A DNA stretch of 64,000 bases from Streptomyces sp. NBC_00448 (GTDB lineage Bacteria; Actinomycetota; Actinomycetes; Streptomycetales; Streptomycetaceae), in NCBI RefSeq assembly GCF_036014115.1, contig NZ_CP107913.1:4449001-4513000 (forward strand), given 5' to 3'. Within the stretch, counting starts at the first letter, position 1. Each line of letters starts with the position of its first letter. Positions 50,502 through 59,725 of the stretch are shown here, piece after piece. The position numbers were made by a program, and so were the translations under genes. Below the pieces are notes generated by a model. It searched no databases. It saw only the letters and a program-made list of their open reading frames with translations, and had not been told where the DNA came from.

Positions 50502-51740
50502 ATGAACACCAGCATGACCACCGAGCCGTCCGAGGCAACGCATCTGCGCGACGGCTGCGTGGACCAGTTGAAGGCTGACGGGGTGATCGTGTCGTCCGCC
50601 GTCGAGAAGGTGATGCGACGTGTGCCCCGGCACGCGTTCGCGCCCCACGCCTCGCTGGACGACGCGTACTCCCCTTACGCCGCCGTGATCACCAAGACCG
50701 GCGAGAACGGGGTGCAGCTGAGTTCGGTCTCCGCACCGCAGATCCAGGCCATGATGCTGGAGCAAGCCCGAGTCAAGGCCGGCGACCGGGTCCTGGAGAT
50801 CGGCTCCGGCGGCCTGAACGCGGCCTACCTCGCCGAACTCGTAGGCGAGGAAGGGAACGTCACCAGCGTCGACATCGACCCCGAGGTCACCGGCCGCGCC
50901 CGCCGGCTCCTCGACACCCACGGCTACACCGAAGTGCGCGTGGTGACCGCCGACGCCTCCCAGCCCATCCCGGCCCTCGGCGAGGTCGACGTCATCATGG
51001 TGACCGTCGGCGCCTGGGACATCCCGCCCGCCTGGATCGACCAGCTCAATCCCGACGCGCGACTCGTGGTGCCGCTCCGCATGCGCGGCCTGACCCGTTC
51101 CGTCGCCTTCCAGCGGGTCACCGACTCCCACGGCGGCCATCTGGAGAGCACCTCCGCGCTGGTCTGCGGCTTCGTCGCCATGCAGGGCTCCGACCAGCAC
51201 GACGAGACCCAAGTCCTCGTCAACGGCACCCCCGAGATCGCCCTGCGCTTCGACGACGGAGCCCCCGCCGATCCCCACCTCCTCGACAACGCCGTCCGCA
51301 CACCGCGCGTCGAACAGTGGACCGGCGTCACCGTCGCGCTCGGCGAACCCTTCTCCGGCCTCCAGATGCACCTGGCCATCGATCTGCCCGGGTTCTGCGT
51401 CATGTCCGTCGACCCCCAGCTCGACACCGGGATCGTCTCCCCCCGCCACAAGGGGTTCTCTGCCGCCGCCGTGGACGGCGGCACCTTCGCCTACGTCACC
51501 ACGCGCCGCACCCCCGACGACGAAGGCGCCGAGTTCGGCGTACACGCCCTCGGTCCGGACGCCCCCACCTTCGCGGACACCGTCGCGGGCAGCGTGCGCG
51601 CGTGGGACCGCGAGCACCGCGGCGGCTCGGACCCCCTCATCCGGGTCTACCCGGCCGGCACGCCCGACGAGGCGGTTCCGGGCGACCGCGTCATCGAGAA
51701 GCGGCACAGCCGGATCTCCCTCTCCTGGCCCCCGGCGTAG
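50502..51740 (+). CDS. PIMT-like O-methyltransferase of the FxLD lanthipeptide system
   Basis: A 412-residue SAM enzyme related to protein-L-isoaspartate methyltransferase: VEKVMRRVPRHAFAP, LSSVSAPQIQAMMLEQARVKAGDRVLEIGSGGLNAAYLAEL (motif I EIGSGG), VTSVDIDPEV and VDVIMVTVGAWDIPPAW. The C-terminal 190 residues form the extra domain found in the lanthipeptide-associated 'FxLD system' group. Studied relatives methylate an Asp of a cyclised class I precursor, which leads through a succinimide to isoaspartate. Immediately followed by the precursor gene. Confidence 0.9.
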   Translation: MNTSMTTEPSEATHLRDGCVDQLKADGVIVSSAVEKVMRRVPRHAFAPHASLDDAYSPYAAVITKTGENGVQLSSVSAPQIQAMMLEQARVKAGDRVLEIGSGGLNAAYLAELVGEEGNVTSVDIDPEVTGRARRLLDTHGYTEVRVVTADASQPIPALGEVDVIMVTVGAWDIPPAWIDQLNPDARLVVPLRMRGLTRSVAFQRVTDSHGGHLESTSALVCGFVAMQGSDQHDETQVLVNGTPEIALRFDDGAPADPHLLDNAVRTPRVEQWTGVTVALGEPFSGLQMHLAIDLPGFCVMSVDPQLDTGIVSPRHKGFSAAAVDGGTFAYVTTRRTPDDEGAEFGVHALGPDAPTFADTVAGSVRAWDREHRGGSDPLIRVYPAGTPDEAVPGDRVIEKRHSRISLSWPPA

Positions 51741-51837
51741 TCGGCGGGGCTCTCTGCGAAGGCCGCCGGGAGCTCCCCGCGATGCCCGACGAGGGCCAGG
51801 TCGTCACCGCAACAACCGACAAGGAAGGACGAGAACC

Positions 51838-52032
51838 ATGCCCACTGCCACCCTGCTGCCGACGGCCCCGCCCCTGCTGGACGAGGACGACGACTTCGCG
51901 CCGCTGGACGTCACGGTCGTCGTCAGCACGAAGCTCAACGGCACTCTGATGTGCGACACCGGCGACGGCTGCGGAAGCACCTGCTCGAACGGCGCGTCCG
52001 CGTGCGACTCCGTCGCGGGGGACCCCGCCTGA
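51838..52032 (+). CDS. FxLD-type lanthipeptide precursor
   Basis: A 64-residue peptide. The acidic leader LLDEDDDFAPLDVTVVVSTK carries FAPLD at residues 20-24, an F-x-x-L-D variant of the FxLD motif recognised by LanB enzymes. The core holds Cys 39, 45, 49 and 56 with Thr/Ser at 36, 41, 47, 48, 50, 54 and 58. The block CDTGDGCGSTC (39-49) is the family hallmark. Asp 43-Gly 44 is the most likely isoaspartate site. A GGAAGGACG site precedes the ATG. Confidence 0.88.
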   Translation: MPTATLLPTAPPLLDEDDDFAPLDVTVVVSTKLNGTLMCDTGDGCGSTCSNGASACDSVAGDPA

Positions 52033-52114
52033 TCCAGGTCCTCCAGCCGGTGGGTCGGTCGCGCCTCGCGCCCGGCCCACCGGCACCGCCTCCGACTTCA
52101 GCGAAGGAGCCCGC

Positions 52115-55100
52115 ATGACCTCCCGGGCGAGCACGTACGCATGGCAAGGTCTCGTTCTCCTGCGCGCCAGCACCCTGCCGGGCGCGGCCGACATCCCCCG
52201 CACGCTGGACCTCGACGACCCGGTAAGCACTCGCCACTGGTTACAGCGCGTCTGGCGGCGTCCCGAGGCCCACCAGGCGCTGAGCCTGGCATCCCCGGGG
52301 CTGAGCACCGCGGTTCACACGCTGCTCGCCGACCCGAACCGCAGCGCGAGGGACGTCCGGCGGACCGCCTTGTCCACCGTTGCCTACCTCCTGCGCTGGC
52401 AGCACCGGGCCACACCCCTCGGCCTGTTCTCCGGCGTCGCCCCGGCCACGGTCGGCCCACAAGCCGGCGCACAGTGGCAGGACAAACACCCGGTGACGGT
52501 CCGGGCCGACGGCGAGTGGATCACCGCCGTGATCAAGCACCTTCACCGCAGTCCTTGCCTCTTGCAGCGTCTTCCGCTGCTCGCCAACGACGCGGCCCGC
52601 GTGCGAGGGGACCGTCTCGTCGCCCCGGGGCCGCCCTCGCTCGCCTTCGACCACACGCTCGGTCCGATCGAGATATCCACCCGGAACCGGCCGCCGGTTG
52701 CCGCCGCGATGGAAGCCGCCCGCACCCCGATCCCCTACCCCGACCTGCACGCACGCCTGCGCACCCAGTTCCCGAAGGCACGGAGCGAGCAGATCCACAC
52801 CCTGCTCGCCGAACTGGTCGACCAGCAGTTCCTGTTCACCTTGCTGCCAGCGCCGATGACCACGACCGACGCCCTCGACCACCTGTGCCGAGCGCTGGAC
52901 GCCGTGCACGCCGACGAAGTGCTCGACGTCCAGGAGACCGTCCGAGCCCTGCACGCGATCCGGGAGGACCTGTCCGGGCGCCGGACGACCCTCGCCACGG
53001 ACGGCCTGGACGCCATCGCCTCCCGCATGACGGCCGTCACCGACGTCACGGACCGGCCCCTGCACGTCGACACGGCCCTCGACTGCGATGTGCAGATCCC
53101 ACCCGCTGTGATCGACGAAGTCACGGCAGCCGTCACCGCCACTTACCGGACCACCCCGCAGCCTTACGGGCGCTGGGCCTGGCTCAACTACCACAACCGC
53201 TTCCGCGACCGGTACGGCCCGGGCGCCGTCGTGCCGGTGACGGACCTGGTAGCGGACAGCGGACTCGGCCTGCCGACCGGCTACGACGGTGTGACACGTG
53301 AGAGCGTCCCGAAGGCTCACACCGCACGCGACGACGTGCTGCTCGCCCTGGTGCAGCGCGCGTTCATGGAGGGTCGGAACGAACTGCTGCTCACCAAGGA
53401 GACCGTCGCCACGCTGGAGGCCGCAGCCGGGAGCGACGAGCGGATACCGGCTCCTCGCGTAGAAGCCGGCTTCGAGATCCACGCCCGCAGCGGTGCTGCC
53501 CTCGCACGCGGCGACTTCCGGGCGGTGCTCACCGCGATGCCGCGGCCGGCCAGCAGCCTGGCAGGGCGATTCGCCCACGCCCTGCCACCTGACGAACGAG
53601 CGGCACTCGCCGCCACCTACGCGGGAACCCCGGAAGCGCTCGACGCGCAACTGGTGTTCACACCCCGGCGGGCCCGCAACACGAACGTGGCCCGCACCCC
53701 GCTCCTCCTGCCCCGCGTACTGGAGATCTCCGGCTGGAAGCACGCTGACGGCGGCTCCGGCGTTCCCGGCGAATCGGTCCTCCCCCTCACGGAGATCGGC
53801 GTGACAGCCGATGCCCGTACCCTCCGGCTGGTCCACCTCCCCACCGGCCGAACGATCCACCTCCAGGTCGTACACGCCCTCGAGGCCCGCCTCCAGACCC
53901 CCGTACTGGCCCGCTTCCTCGCCGAGATCGGCACGGCCCGCAGCGCCGTCTACGGACTCTTCGACTTCGGCGCAGCCTCGCGGTTGCCCTACCTGCCCCG
54001 CGTCCGCCACGGCCGCACCGTCCTGCGCCCGGCCCGCTGGCTCCTCAAGACCACCGACCTCCCCGGTCGCCGAGCCACTGGCGCGCAGTGGGACACGGCC
54101 TTCGACTCGTGGCGGGCGCGGATGGCTGTCCCGAACCAGGTCTCCGTCGTCGACTACGACCAGGTGCTTCCCGTCGACCTGACCCACCCCGTGCACCGCC
54201 AACTCGTCCGCACCCAGCTCGGCGACGGCCACGAGCTGGAGCTGCGGGAGACCCCTGACGGCGACGCCGCCGACGGATGGACCGGCCGTGCCACCGAGTT
54301 CTGGATCTCCCTCGCCCTGCCCCAGGCCCTGGCTCCCCGTCTGCCCGCCCCCGTGCGCACCGTCTCCTCCAGCGAACGCCAACTGCCCGGCGGGGACGTG
54401 CTCCACGCCCGTATCCACGCCGATCCCCTCCGCTTCGGGGACATCCTCACCCGCCACCTTCCACGCCTTCTCACCACGCTCGACGAGCGTGCCCCTACGT
54501 GGTGGTTCAGCCGCCGCCGGGAACTCTCCCGCGCCGACGCCGACCAGCAGCTCACCCTCACCATGCGCCCGCGGCCCGGCGCCCACGGTCAGGTCCTGGA
54601 AGCCTTCAACGCCTGGGCCGCAGAGCTGTTCCGCCTCGGCCTGTCGTCGGGCTTCGCCCTCGTCCCCTACCAGCCCCAGACCGGGCGATGGGGCTACGAC
54701 GAGGCGATGAATGCCGCGCAACGGCTGTTTACCGAAGACTCCACCGCCGTCCTCGCGCAACTCGCCTTCACTGACCGCAACCGCCTGGCACCGCAGGCCC
54801 TCGCCGCAGCGGGCGCCCTCCACCTCGCCAGTCGGCTCGCCCCCTGCCCGGACGACGGCTTCCAGCGCCTCGTGGACACCCTGCCCCGAGCCGTCGGCCC
54901 GCTCGACCGGAATTTACGCGACCAGGCCCTGCACCTGGCCGACTCCTACGCTGCGGGGAACCTCGACGACCTCCCCTGCGGGTCGCAGGTCGTCGCCGCC
55001 TGGCAGTCACGTGCCCACGCCGCCGAGGCCTACCGCGATGCCCTGGCCGCACAACGGGACCCGTTCACCGCCGCGCGATCCCTGATCCACCAGCACCACC

Positions 55101-55192
55101 TACGGGCCCTGAATACCGACCCCATGAGCGAAGCGGTCACCGTCCGGCTGGTGCGGGCGGCGGCTCTACGCAACTTGAGGGTGACACGATGA
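52115..55192 (+). CDS. lanB: Class I lanthipeptide dehydratase LanB
   Basis: A 1025-residue enzyme that dehydrates Ser/Thr using glutamyl-tRNA. The N-terminal glutamylation domain begins LVLLRASTLPG and contains ALSTVAYLLRWQHRATPLGLFSGVAPATVG, a conserved family block. The second half includes the elimination-type region WWFSRRRELSRADADQQLTLTMR, which resembles the SpaB_C domain. ATG 52115 follows AAGGAG. The stop overlaps the LanC start by 4 bases. Confidence 0.92.
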   Translation: MTSRASTYAWQGLVLLRASTLPGAADIPRTLDLDDPVSTRHWLQRVWRRPEAHQALSLASPGLSTAVHTLLADPNRSARDVRRTALSTVAYLLRWQHRATPLGLFSGVAPATVGPQAGAQWQDKHPVTVRADGEWITAVIKHLHRSPCLLQRLPLLANDAARVRGDRLVAPGPPSLAFDHTLGPIEISTRNRPPVAAAMEAARTPIPYPDLHARLRTQFPKARSEQIHTLLAELVDQQFLFTLLPAPMTTTDALDHLCRALDAVHADEVLDVQETVRALHAIREDLSGRRTTLATDGLDAIASRMTAVTDVTDRPLHVDTALDCDVQIPPAVIDEVTAAVTATYRTTPQPYGRWAWLNYHNRFRDRYGPGAVVPVTDLVADSGLGLPTGYDGVTRESVPKAHTARDDVLLALVQRAFMEGRNELLLTKETVATLEAAAGSDERIPAPRVEAGFEIHARSGAALARGDFRAVLTAMPRPASSLAGRFAHALPPDERAALAATYAGTPEALDAQLVFTPRRARNTNVARTPLLLPRVLEISGWKHADGGSGVPGESVLPLTEIGVTADARTLRLVHLPTGRTIHLQVVHALEARLQTPVLARFLAEIGTARSAVYGLFDFGAASRLPYLPRVRHGRTVLRPARWLLKTTDLPGRRATGAQWDTAFDSWRARMAVPNQVSVVDYDQVLPVDLTHPVHRQLVRTQLGDGHELELRETPDGDAADGWTGRATEFWISLALPQALAPRLPAPVRTVSSSERQLPGGDVLHARIHADPLRFGDILTRHLPRLLTTLDERAPTWWFSRRRELSRADADQQLTLTMRPRPGAHGQVLEAFNAWAAELFRLGLSSGFALVPYQPQTGRWGYDEAMNAAQRLFTEDSTAVLAQLAFTDRNRLAPQALAAAGALHLASRLAPCPDDGFQRLVDTLPRAVGPLDRNLRDQALHLADSYAAGNLDDLPCGSQVVAAWQSRAHAAEAYRDALAAQRDPFTAARSLIHQHHLRALNTDPMSEAVTVRLVRAAALRNLRVTR

Positions 55193-56415
55193 CGGCTCCC
55201 GTCTCCGCCTCCGTCCTGCTACGTCAGTTCACCGCCCTGGTAGACGAGAAGGGACCGCATCCGCCCGAACCCTCCGACGCGGGCCAGTCCCTGGCGGTCG
55301 GCGCCGCCGGAACGGCTCTGTTGTTCGTCGAAGGGGCCTGGCACGGCCAACCGTGGGGCCCAGCCCATCGCTTGATCACCGAAGCCGCAGCCGGAGCAAT
55401 CAACGCAGGCGACACCGGCGGCCTGTTCCTCGGTGCCACGGCCATCGCCTTCCTCCTGAGCACCACCCCACCCGACAGAGACCACCTCTACGCCGACGCC
55501 CGCGCCGTCCTCCACCGGCAGGTCACGGCTCTCGCACACCGTCGCTCCGATGTGGCCCACCTACGGCTTCGGGCCGGTGGTCCCCTGTCCTTCGCCGACT
55601 ACGACCTCTTCTACGGCCTCACCGGCATCGGCGCCTACCTCCTGCAGACCGACCCGGGCAGCAGCGCGCTCGGCCGCGTACTGGAGTACCTCGTTGCTCT
55701 CACCCGCCCCCGAAGCCTCAACGGCTCCGATCTGCCCGGCTGGTGGGTCCACCACGACCCCCGCCGTGCCCAAAGCGACCGCTTCCCCGGAGGCCACACC
55801 AACCTCGGCACTGCCCACGGCATCGCCGGCCCGCTACTCCTCCTGGCGAAGGCCCTCCGCGCCGGTATCCAGGTCGACGGCCACTGTGCCGCGATACGCA
55901 CCATCTGCGACTTCCTCGACACTTGGCGCCAGGACACCCCCAAGGGCCCTTGGTGGCCCAACTACCTTTCACATGAGGACCTGCAGCGCCGTCACCCCAG
56001 ACAGGACATTCCCGGGAAGCCGAGCTGGTGCTACGGCACTACCGGCATCGCCCGCTCCGGCCAACTCGCCGGGATCGCCCTCGGGGACACCAACCTCCAA
56101 GCCCTCTACGAGGACGCCCTGTACCGGGCGCTGACCGACCGGGCACAGTTCCGAGCCGTCGTTGACGTGGGCCTCTGCCACGGCTGGGCGGGCATCTACC
56201 AAACCGTCGTACGCGCCGCCGCCGACTCCAACGATCCCCGCCTACCTCACCTGCGCCACCAGCTCGCCAAAGCCCTCATCACCCATGCTCGCCCGAACAC
56301 CGCCAAGGGCAGAGGGCTTCTGGACGGCGCTGCAGGCACGGCCCTTGCCCTCTCGACCCTCGCCCACAGCAAGCCCCCGGACAACGGATGGGACGCATGC
56401 CTGCTGATCGACTGA
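55189..56415 (+). CDS. lanC: Lanthionine synthetase LanC-like cyclase
   Basis: A 408-residue zinc cyclase. Ligands: Cys near 281 in SWCYGTTGIARS and Cys-His near 330-331 in LCHGWAGI. Helical-barrel repeats TALLFVEG, DLFYGLTGIGAYLL, GTAHGIAGPLLLLA and GLLDGAAGTALALS are the usual G-x-x-G turns. It forms the thioether rings of the precursor. It overlaps LanB (ATGA) and the next gene by about 28 bases. Confidence 0.93.
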   Translation: MTAPVSASVLLRQFTALVDEKGPHPPEPSDAGQSLAVGAAGTALLFVEGAWHGQPWGPAHRLITEAAAGAINAGDTGGLFLGATAIAFLLSTTPPDRDHLYADARAVLHRQVTALAHRRSDVAHLRLRAGGPLSFADYDLFYGLTGIGAYLLQTDPGSSALGRVLEYLVALTRPRSLNGSDLPGWWVHHDPRRAQSDRFPGGHTNLGTAHGIAGPLLLLAKALRAGIQVDGHCAAIRTICDFLDTWRQDTPKGPWWPNYLSHEDLQRRHPRQDIPGKPSWCYGTTGIARSGQLAGIALGDTNLQALYEDALYRALTDRAQFRAVVDVGLCHGWAGIYQTVVRAAADSNDPRLPHLRHQLAKALITHARPNTAKGRGLLDGAAGTALALSTLAHSKPPDNGWDACLLID

Positions 56416-57362
56416 GCGCCGCAGCCACGAGCGACATCGAAGGAGCCGTCCGCGAAGTCCTTGCCGGAAACGCGGTGGACGAGGTCGCCCTGCACCACAG
56501 CCTCACGCCCGACCATCTCTGCGACGCCGTATCCCTCTTCACGGCAGCCGGCCGCGAAGCCCTGGTGCAGCACGCTGCCGTGGGCAAGTGGTGGCAGATC
56601 AACCTCGCCTTCACCGACCCCTCTACCGGCGACCGCGCCTTCGCCGCCCATCTACTCCCCCTACTGCGAGCGACCGACGTCGACAGCTGGTGGTTCATGC
56701 GCAAACACCCCGGCTACCGCGTGCGTGTCCTGGCCAGCCCCTCAGCGAAAGCCACGGCGAAGGCTGCCCTGGACCAACTCGTCGCCGAAGGAGACATCCA
56801 GGAGTGGCAGACCATCATCTACGAGCCCGAAACCGTCGCCTTCGGCGGCGAGACGAGCATGCAGATCGCCCACGACCTTTTCGCGGCCGACAGCCTCCAC
56901 ATCCAGCAGCTCGCCGCCCAAGACATCCGCCTGCCCATCGGACTCCGCGAGCTGTCCATCCTCCTCTGCACAACCATGATGCGCATCGCCGGCCTGGAGT
57001 GGTATGAGACCGGCGACGTTTGGAGCCGCATCATCGCCGCCGAACACCGCTCCGCCCTCACCGGCCTGGACCCGGCCGTCCTGACCGATCGAGCCCAGCA
57101 GATCCGCGCACTACTTCTGGCCGACACCAGCGCCCTCTTCGCAAGCAGTGGCCCGCTCGGCCAGTTCGAAAACTGGGCGGCGGCCTTCCAAAGTGCTGGC
57201 CGCAGCCTGCGTCAGGCCGCCAACCACGGAACACTCGGCCGCGGCCTCCGCCACGTCCTCAGCCTCCACGTGATCTTCCACTGGAACCGCCTCGGCCTCC
57301 CCCTCCGTGCACAGAGCCACCTCGCCTCAGCAGCCCGAAGCGCAATCTTCGAGGGGGATTAG
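56388..57362 (+). CDS. Thiopeptide-type (SpaB_C) lanthipeptide biosynthesis protein
   Basis: A 324-residue stand-alone SpaB_C protein: KWWQINLAFTDPSTGDRAFAAHLLPLLRATDVDSWWFMRKHPGYRVRV is the domain signature, followed by EWQTIIYEPETVAFGGETSMQIAHDLFAADS. SpaB_C domains catalyse glutamate elimination from glutamylated Ser/Thr. Its presence beside a LanB that seems to have its own such region is notable. ATG 56388 or 56397 both overlap lanC. It ends the cluster; no protease, exporter or immunity gene follows. Confidence 0.87.
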   Translation: MGRMPADRLSAAATSDIEGAVREVLAGNAVDEVALHHSLTPDHLCDAVSLFTAAGREALVQHAAVGKWWQINLAFTDPSTGDRAFAAHLLPLLRATDVDSWWFMRKHPGYRVRVLASPSAKATAKAALDQLVAEGDIQEWQTIIYEPETVAFGGETSMQIAHDLFAADSLHIQQLAAQDIRLPIGLRELSILLCTTMMRIAGLEWYETGDVWSRIIAAEHRSALTGLDPAVLTDRAQQIRALLLADTSALFASSGPLGQFENWAAAFQSAGRSLRQAANHGTLGRGLRHVLSLHVIFHWNRLGLPLRAQSHLASAARSAIFEGD

Positions 57363-58864
57363 GCGACGGCACCTCTGGCCGAAGACAGCGGCCCGTTCCC
57401 ACCGCCGGACCGGGTACCGCGCGGCCTGCCACCGCTCCCGTAATTCCCGCTCCTTGCGCCGCTCCGCAGATCTGCCCGCCTCCGCAACCCCACCCCCCTT
57501 TCACATGGAGCAATGATCATAGGAATTGCGCGATGAGGGCGGCAGCCTGCGTCGTCCGCCGAGCCCTCGACTCGGCGGACGGCTGCCCCGGCGAGCTTCC
57601 CGCTACAGGCCATTGAGAACGTTGCGGCAGGCGCGGCAGTACATTGCGGCGAACCGTCCGTACCTGTGCATGAGCTGGCCGCACCCCGAGCACGGCCCGA
57701 GCTCATACGGCGGGCACCCCAGGGCCGCGGAGGCGGCGGCCCGCTCAACATCGGTGATGCGCAGGGGGTCTCGGGGCGGCTGGATGGGCATACAGGGAAG
57801 GGTGAAGCCGCCCGTCGGCTGACCGAGATCGCGGACCGGCCGAGCATCGCCAGCGAACCACCCCTCTTCCCGGCCCTGCAAGTGCAGTCGATCTCCTGCT
57901 CGGCGAAAGTGATCCGATCGTCGTCTTCCTGGGCAGGTGCCTCGGGCAGCGATGTCTTCTCCCCGACCAACTCCTCCCAGCTATCTCGATCGTCGGCCGA
58001 CACCCACATGTGGCGGCCCGCACGGCCGCCGCTGCGGTTCGGCACGTAGACCGGAACGCTCTCGCCTGTGGCGCTCCGCAGAACCAGATCCTCCAAGTGC
58101 ACCGGCTTCTTCTCCGGCAGGCACAGCGCCGGCACGAACCAGTCTGCGTGGATGGCCCCGCAGTGTCCGGCCCCCTCGCTGACGAGGCAGTGACGTTCGC
58201 TGCTGGGCACGCACCTCCAGACCTCAAGGTGCCGGTATCCACCGCGGATCAGAATCTCCTTGCCGTCGGCGATATCCCTCCAGGGCATGTCATCGACACG
58301 AACCCACGGCGCCCTGTCGATCAGGGCAGCGGTGCGGTCCTTTGCCACCCACAGCGGCGTGATGCCCTGGTCCACTGCGTTGACCGACCGCCTGTGCACG
58401 CTGCTCGGGCTGAGGTGGTGGTACTGGATCTCCCACCCGATCCGCAGACCGTCGGGCCCCGTGACGACGGCATCCGAGACGCTCCTCCGGTTCGCGGTGG
58501 CCACCTCTGCCTCGGCCTCCAGGCCATACCTGGTGGCGGTGTCGACGACCCGCTCTTTCGTGGCCTTGTGCTGCGCGCTCTCCGCCGGGGTCGCCTTGTG
58601 GGTCACCGGTAGATGCGAAGCAACCAAAGGACGATTGCCGCCGACCCGACCGCGGCGGATGAACATCCAGGGCGACTTGCCGCCCGATTCCGAAAGGCAT
58701 CGTTCCCCGCGGTGATGTGCGAGGCATTCCAGTAGTCGCGGGTCGCGTTCTGTGACGCTCGCGGTGATCTCACGGAGGAGATCCGGCCGCCCCCGGTGAC
58801 CGAGGTCGGGCAGCGATAAGTTGATCTCTATACCATACCGGGTGTGCCACACGCCGTTAGCCAT
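57359..58864 (-). CDS. CoiA-like (PD-(D/E)XK-type) protein next to DISARM genes
   Basis: Convincing coding runs from ATG 58864 to about 57,885 (some 325 residues); the frame stays open to 57359 but with poor coding character. Residues about 100-170 (TKERVVDTATRYGLEAEAEV ... SVSDAVVTGPDGLRIGWEIQYHHLSPSSVHRRSV ... ITPLWVAKD) match competence protein CoiA: R, D, then E-x-Q of a nuclease-like core followed by the RRSVNAVDQGITPLW tail. An acidic EEDDDRITFAEQEIDC segment precedes the frame change into the zinc ribbon. It is in line with drmC and may be an accessory of that system. Confidence 0.7.
   Translation of the reverse strand: MANGVWHTRYGIEINLSLPDLGHRGRPDLLREITASVTERDPRLLECLAHHRGERCLSESGGKSPWMFIRRGRVGGNRPLVASHLPVTHKATPAESAQHKATKERVVDTATRYGLEAEAEVATANRRSVSDAVVTGPDGLRIGWEIQYHHLSPSSVHRRSVNAVDQGITPLWVAKDRTAALIDRAPWVRVDDMPWRDIADGKEILIRGGYRHLEVWRCVPSSERHCLVSEGAGHCGAIHADWFVPALCLPEKKPVHLEDLVLRSATGESVPVYVPNRSGGRAGRHMWVSADDRDSWEELVGEKTSLPEAPAQEDDDRITFAEQEIDCTCRAGKRGGSLAMLGRSAISVSRRAASPFPVCPSSRPETPCASPMLSGPPPPRPWGARRMSSGRARGAASSCTGTDGSPQCTAAPAATFSMACSGKLAGAAVRRVEGSADDAGCRPHRAIPMIIAPCERGVGLRRRADLRSGARSGNYGSGGRPRGTRSGGGNGPLSSARGAVA
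57603..57881 (-). CDS. Zinc-ribbon reading frame at the end of the CoiA-like gene
   Basis: Encodes MPIQPPRDPLRITDVERAAASAALG followed by PPYELGPCSGCGQLMHRYGRFAAMYCRACRNVLNGL, with two CxxC pairs forming a zinc ribbon. The frame starts at TTG 57881 behind AGGAG at about 11 bases. It overlaps the CoiA-like frame, whose own coding character fades exactly here, so it is either the shifted C-terminus of that protein or a small coupled gene. I favour a shifted C-terminus. Confidence 0.6.
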   Translation of the reverse strand: MQGREEGWFAGDARPVRDLGQPTGGFTLPCMPIQPPRDPLRITDVERAAASAALGCPPYELGPCSGCGQLMHRYGRFAAMYCRACRNVLNGL

Positions 58865-58978
58865 GCATCAAGGATAAGAGCGAGGACTGACAGAGGGAGG
58901 AGCCAGTGCGCCACCGTCGGCCGCATATGCCTCGGGTCCGAGCCCACATGCTCCGCCTTACGAAAGCGCACAACGCCG

Positions 58979-59725
58979 TTAGTGGACCTCCTCATAAAGG
59001 ATCCCTTCGACCTCACGCAACTCCCGTTCAACAGCCTCGGTGAGGCTCGGGTTGTCGATGAGAATGCCGAACTCGACGTTGTTGTTCTCAGCGCTCCAGG
59101 AGAAGTTTGCGCTGGTGACCAGCAGGAGACGATGGTCGATCGCCAAGAACTTGGCGTGGTTGCGGACGTAGCCGCCGTCGAACTCCTTCGTCCGCCACAC
59201 CTCGGCCGGAGCAAGGTGCGCGGCCACCTCGGAGGTGGACGGGGACCAGTGGTGGCTGTTGTTGTCGGCTGCGCGTGCGTCGAGGTAGACGCGGACGGCG
59301 ACGGAATCGCGCTGGGACGCCGATCGGAGGGAGGTCCAGAGAGTCGAGCTGCGCTGGAAGTTGAAGGTGGAGCAGGTGATCGCGTGGCGAGCGCTGTCCA
59401 CTATGCGGGGTACGGACGTGGTGAGCGGGCCGCTCTGGGCGAGATGGCCCGGCATCGTCCAAAGGGGGGACAGCGTGCTGGGGAGTGCCCGTGCGCCCTC
59501 GATCGCGCGCAGGACGAGCACGTGCTGGCCCCTCGCCGTGGAGCCGTGCCCCATGGCCTCCAGGAGTTGTCGAGCCTCTGCCCTGCGACCGGAGGCAACG
59601 ACCTTGAGGGCCGTGGTCAAGGTGTCGCCGTCTGCCAGGCGATCGGCGACGTCCTTGGCCTCGGTGCCGGTGAGGAGCCGGCCGAGTAGCCGCGGCGCGT
59701 TCGCGGCGGTCGAAGGTCCGCTCAT
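58979..59725 (-). CDS. drmC: DISARM protein DrmC (phospholipase-D-like)
   Basis: A 248-residue protein with one HKD motif, VRNHAKFLAIDHRLLLVTSANFSWSAENNNVEFG (H-x-K-x4-D then SxN). This is the PLD-type nuclease/phosphodiesterase family of DrmC. The N-terminal half is helical (LLGRLLTGTEAKDVADRLADG). Its ATG overlaps the drmB stop (ATGA). DrmC is dispensable in studied DISARM systems. Confidence 0.88.
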   Translation of the reverse strand: MSGPSTAANAPRLLGRLLTGTEAKDVADRLADGDTLTTALKVVASGRRAEARQLLEAMGHGSTARGQHVLVLRAIEGARALPSTLSPLWTMPGHLAQSGPLTTSVPRIVDSARHAITCSTFNFQRSSTLWTSLRSASQRDSVAVRVYLDARAADNNSHHWSPSTSEVAAHLAPAEVWRTKEFDGGYVRNHAKFLAIDHRLLLVTSANFSWSAENNNVEFGILIDNPSLTEAVERELREVEGILYEEVH

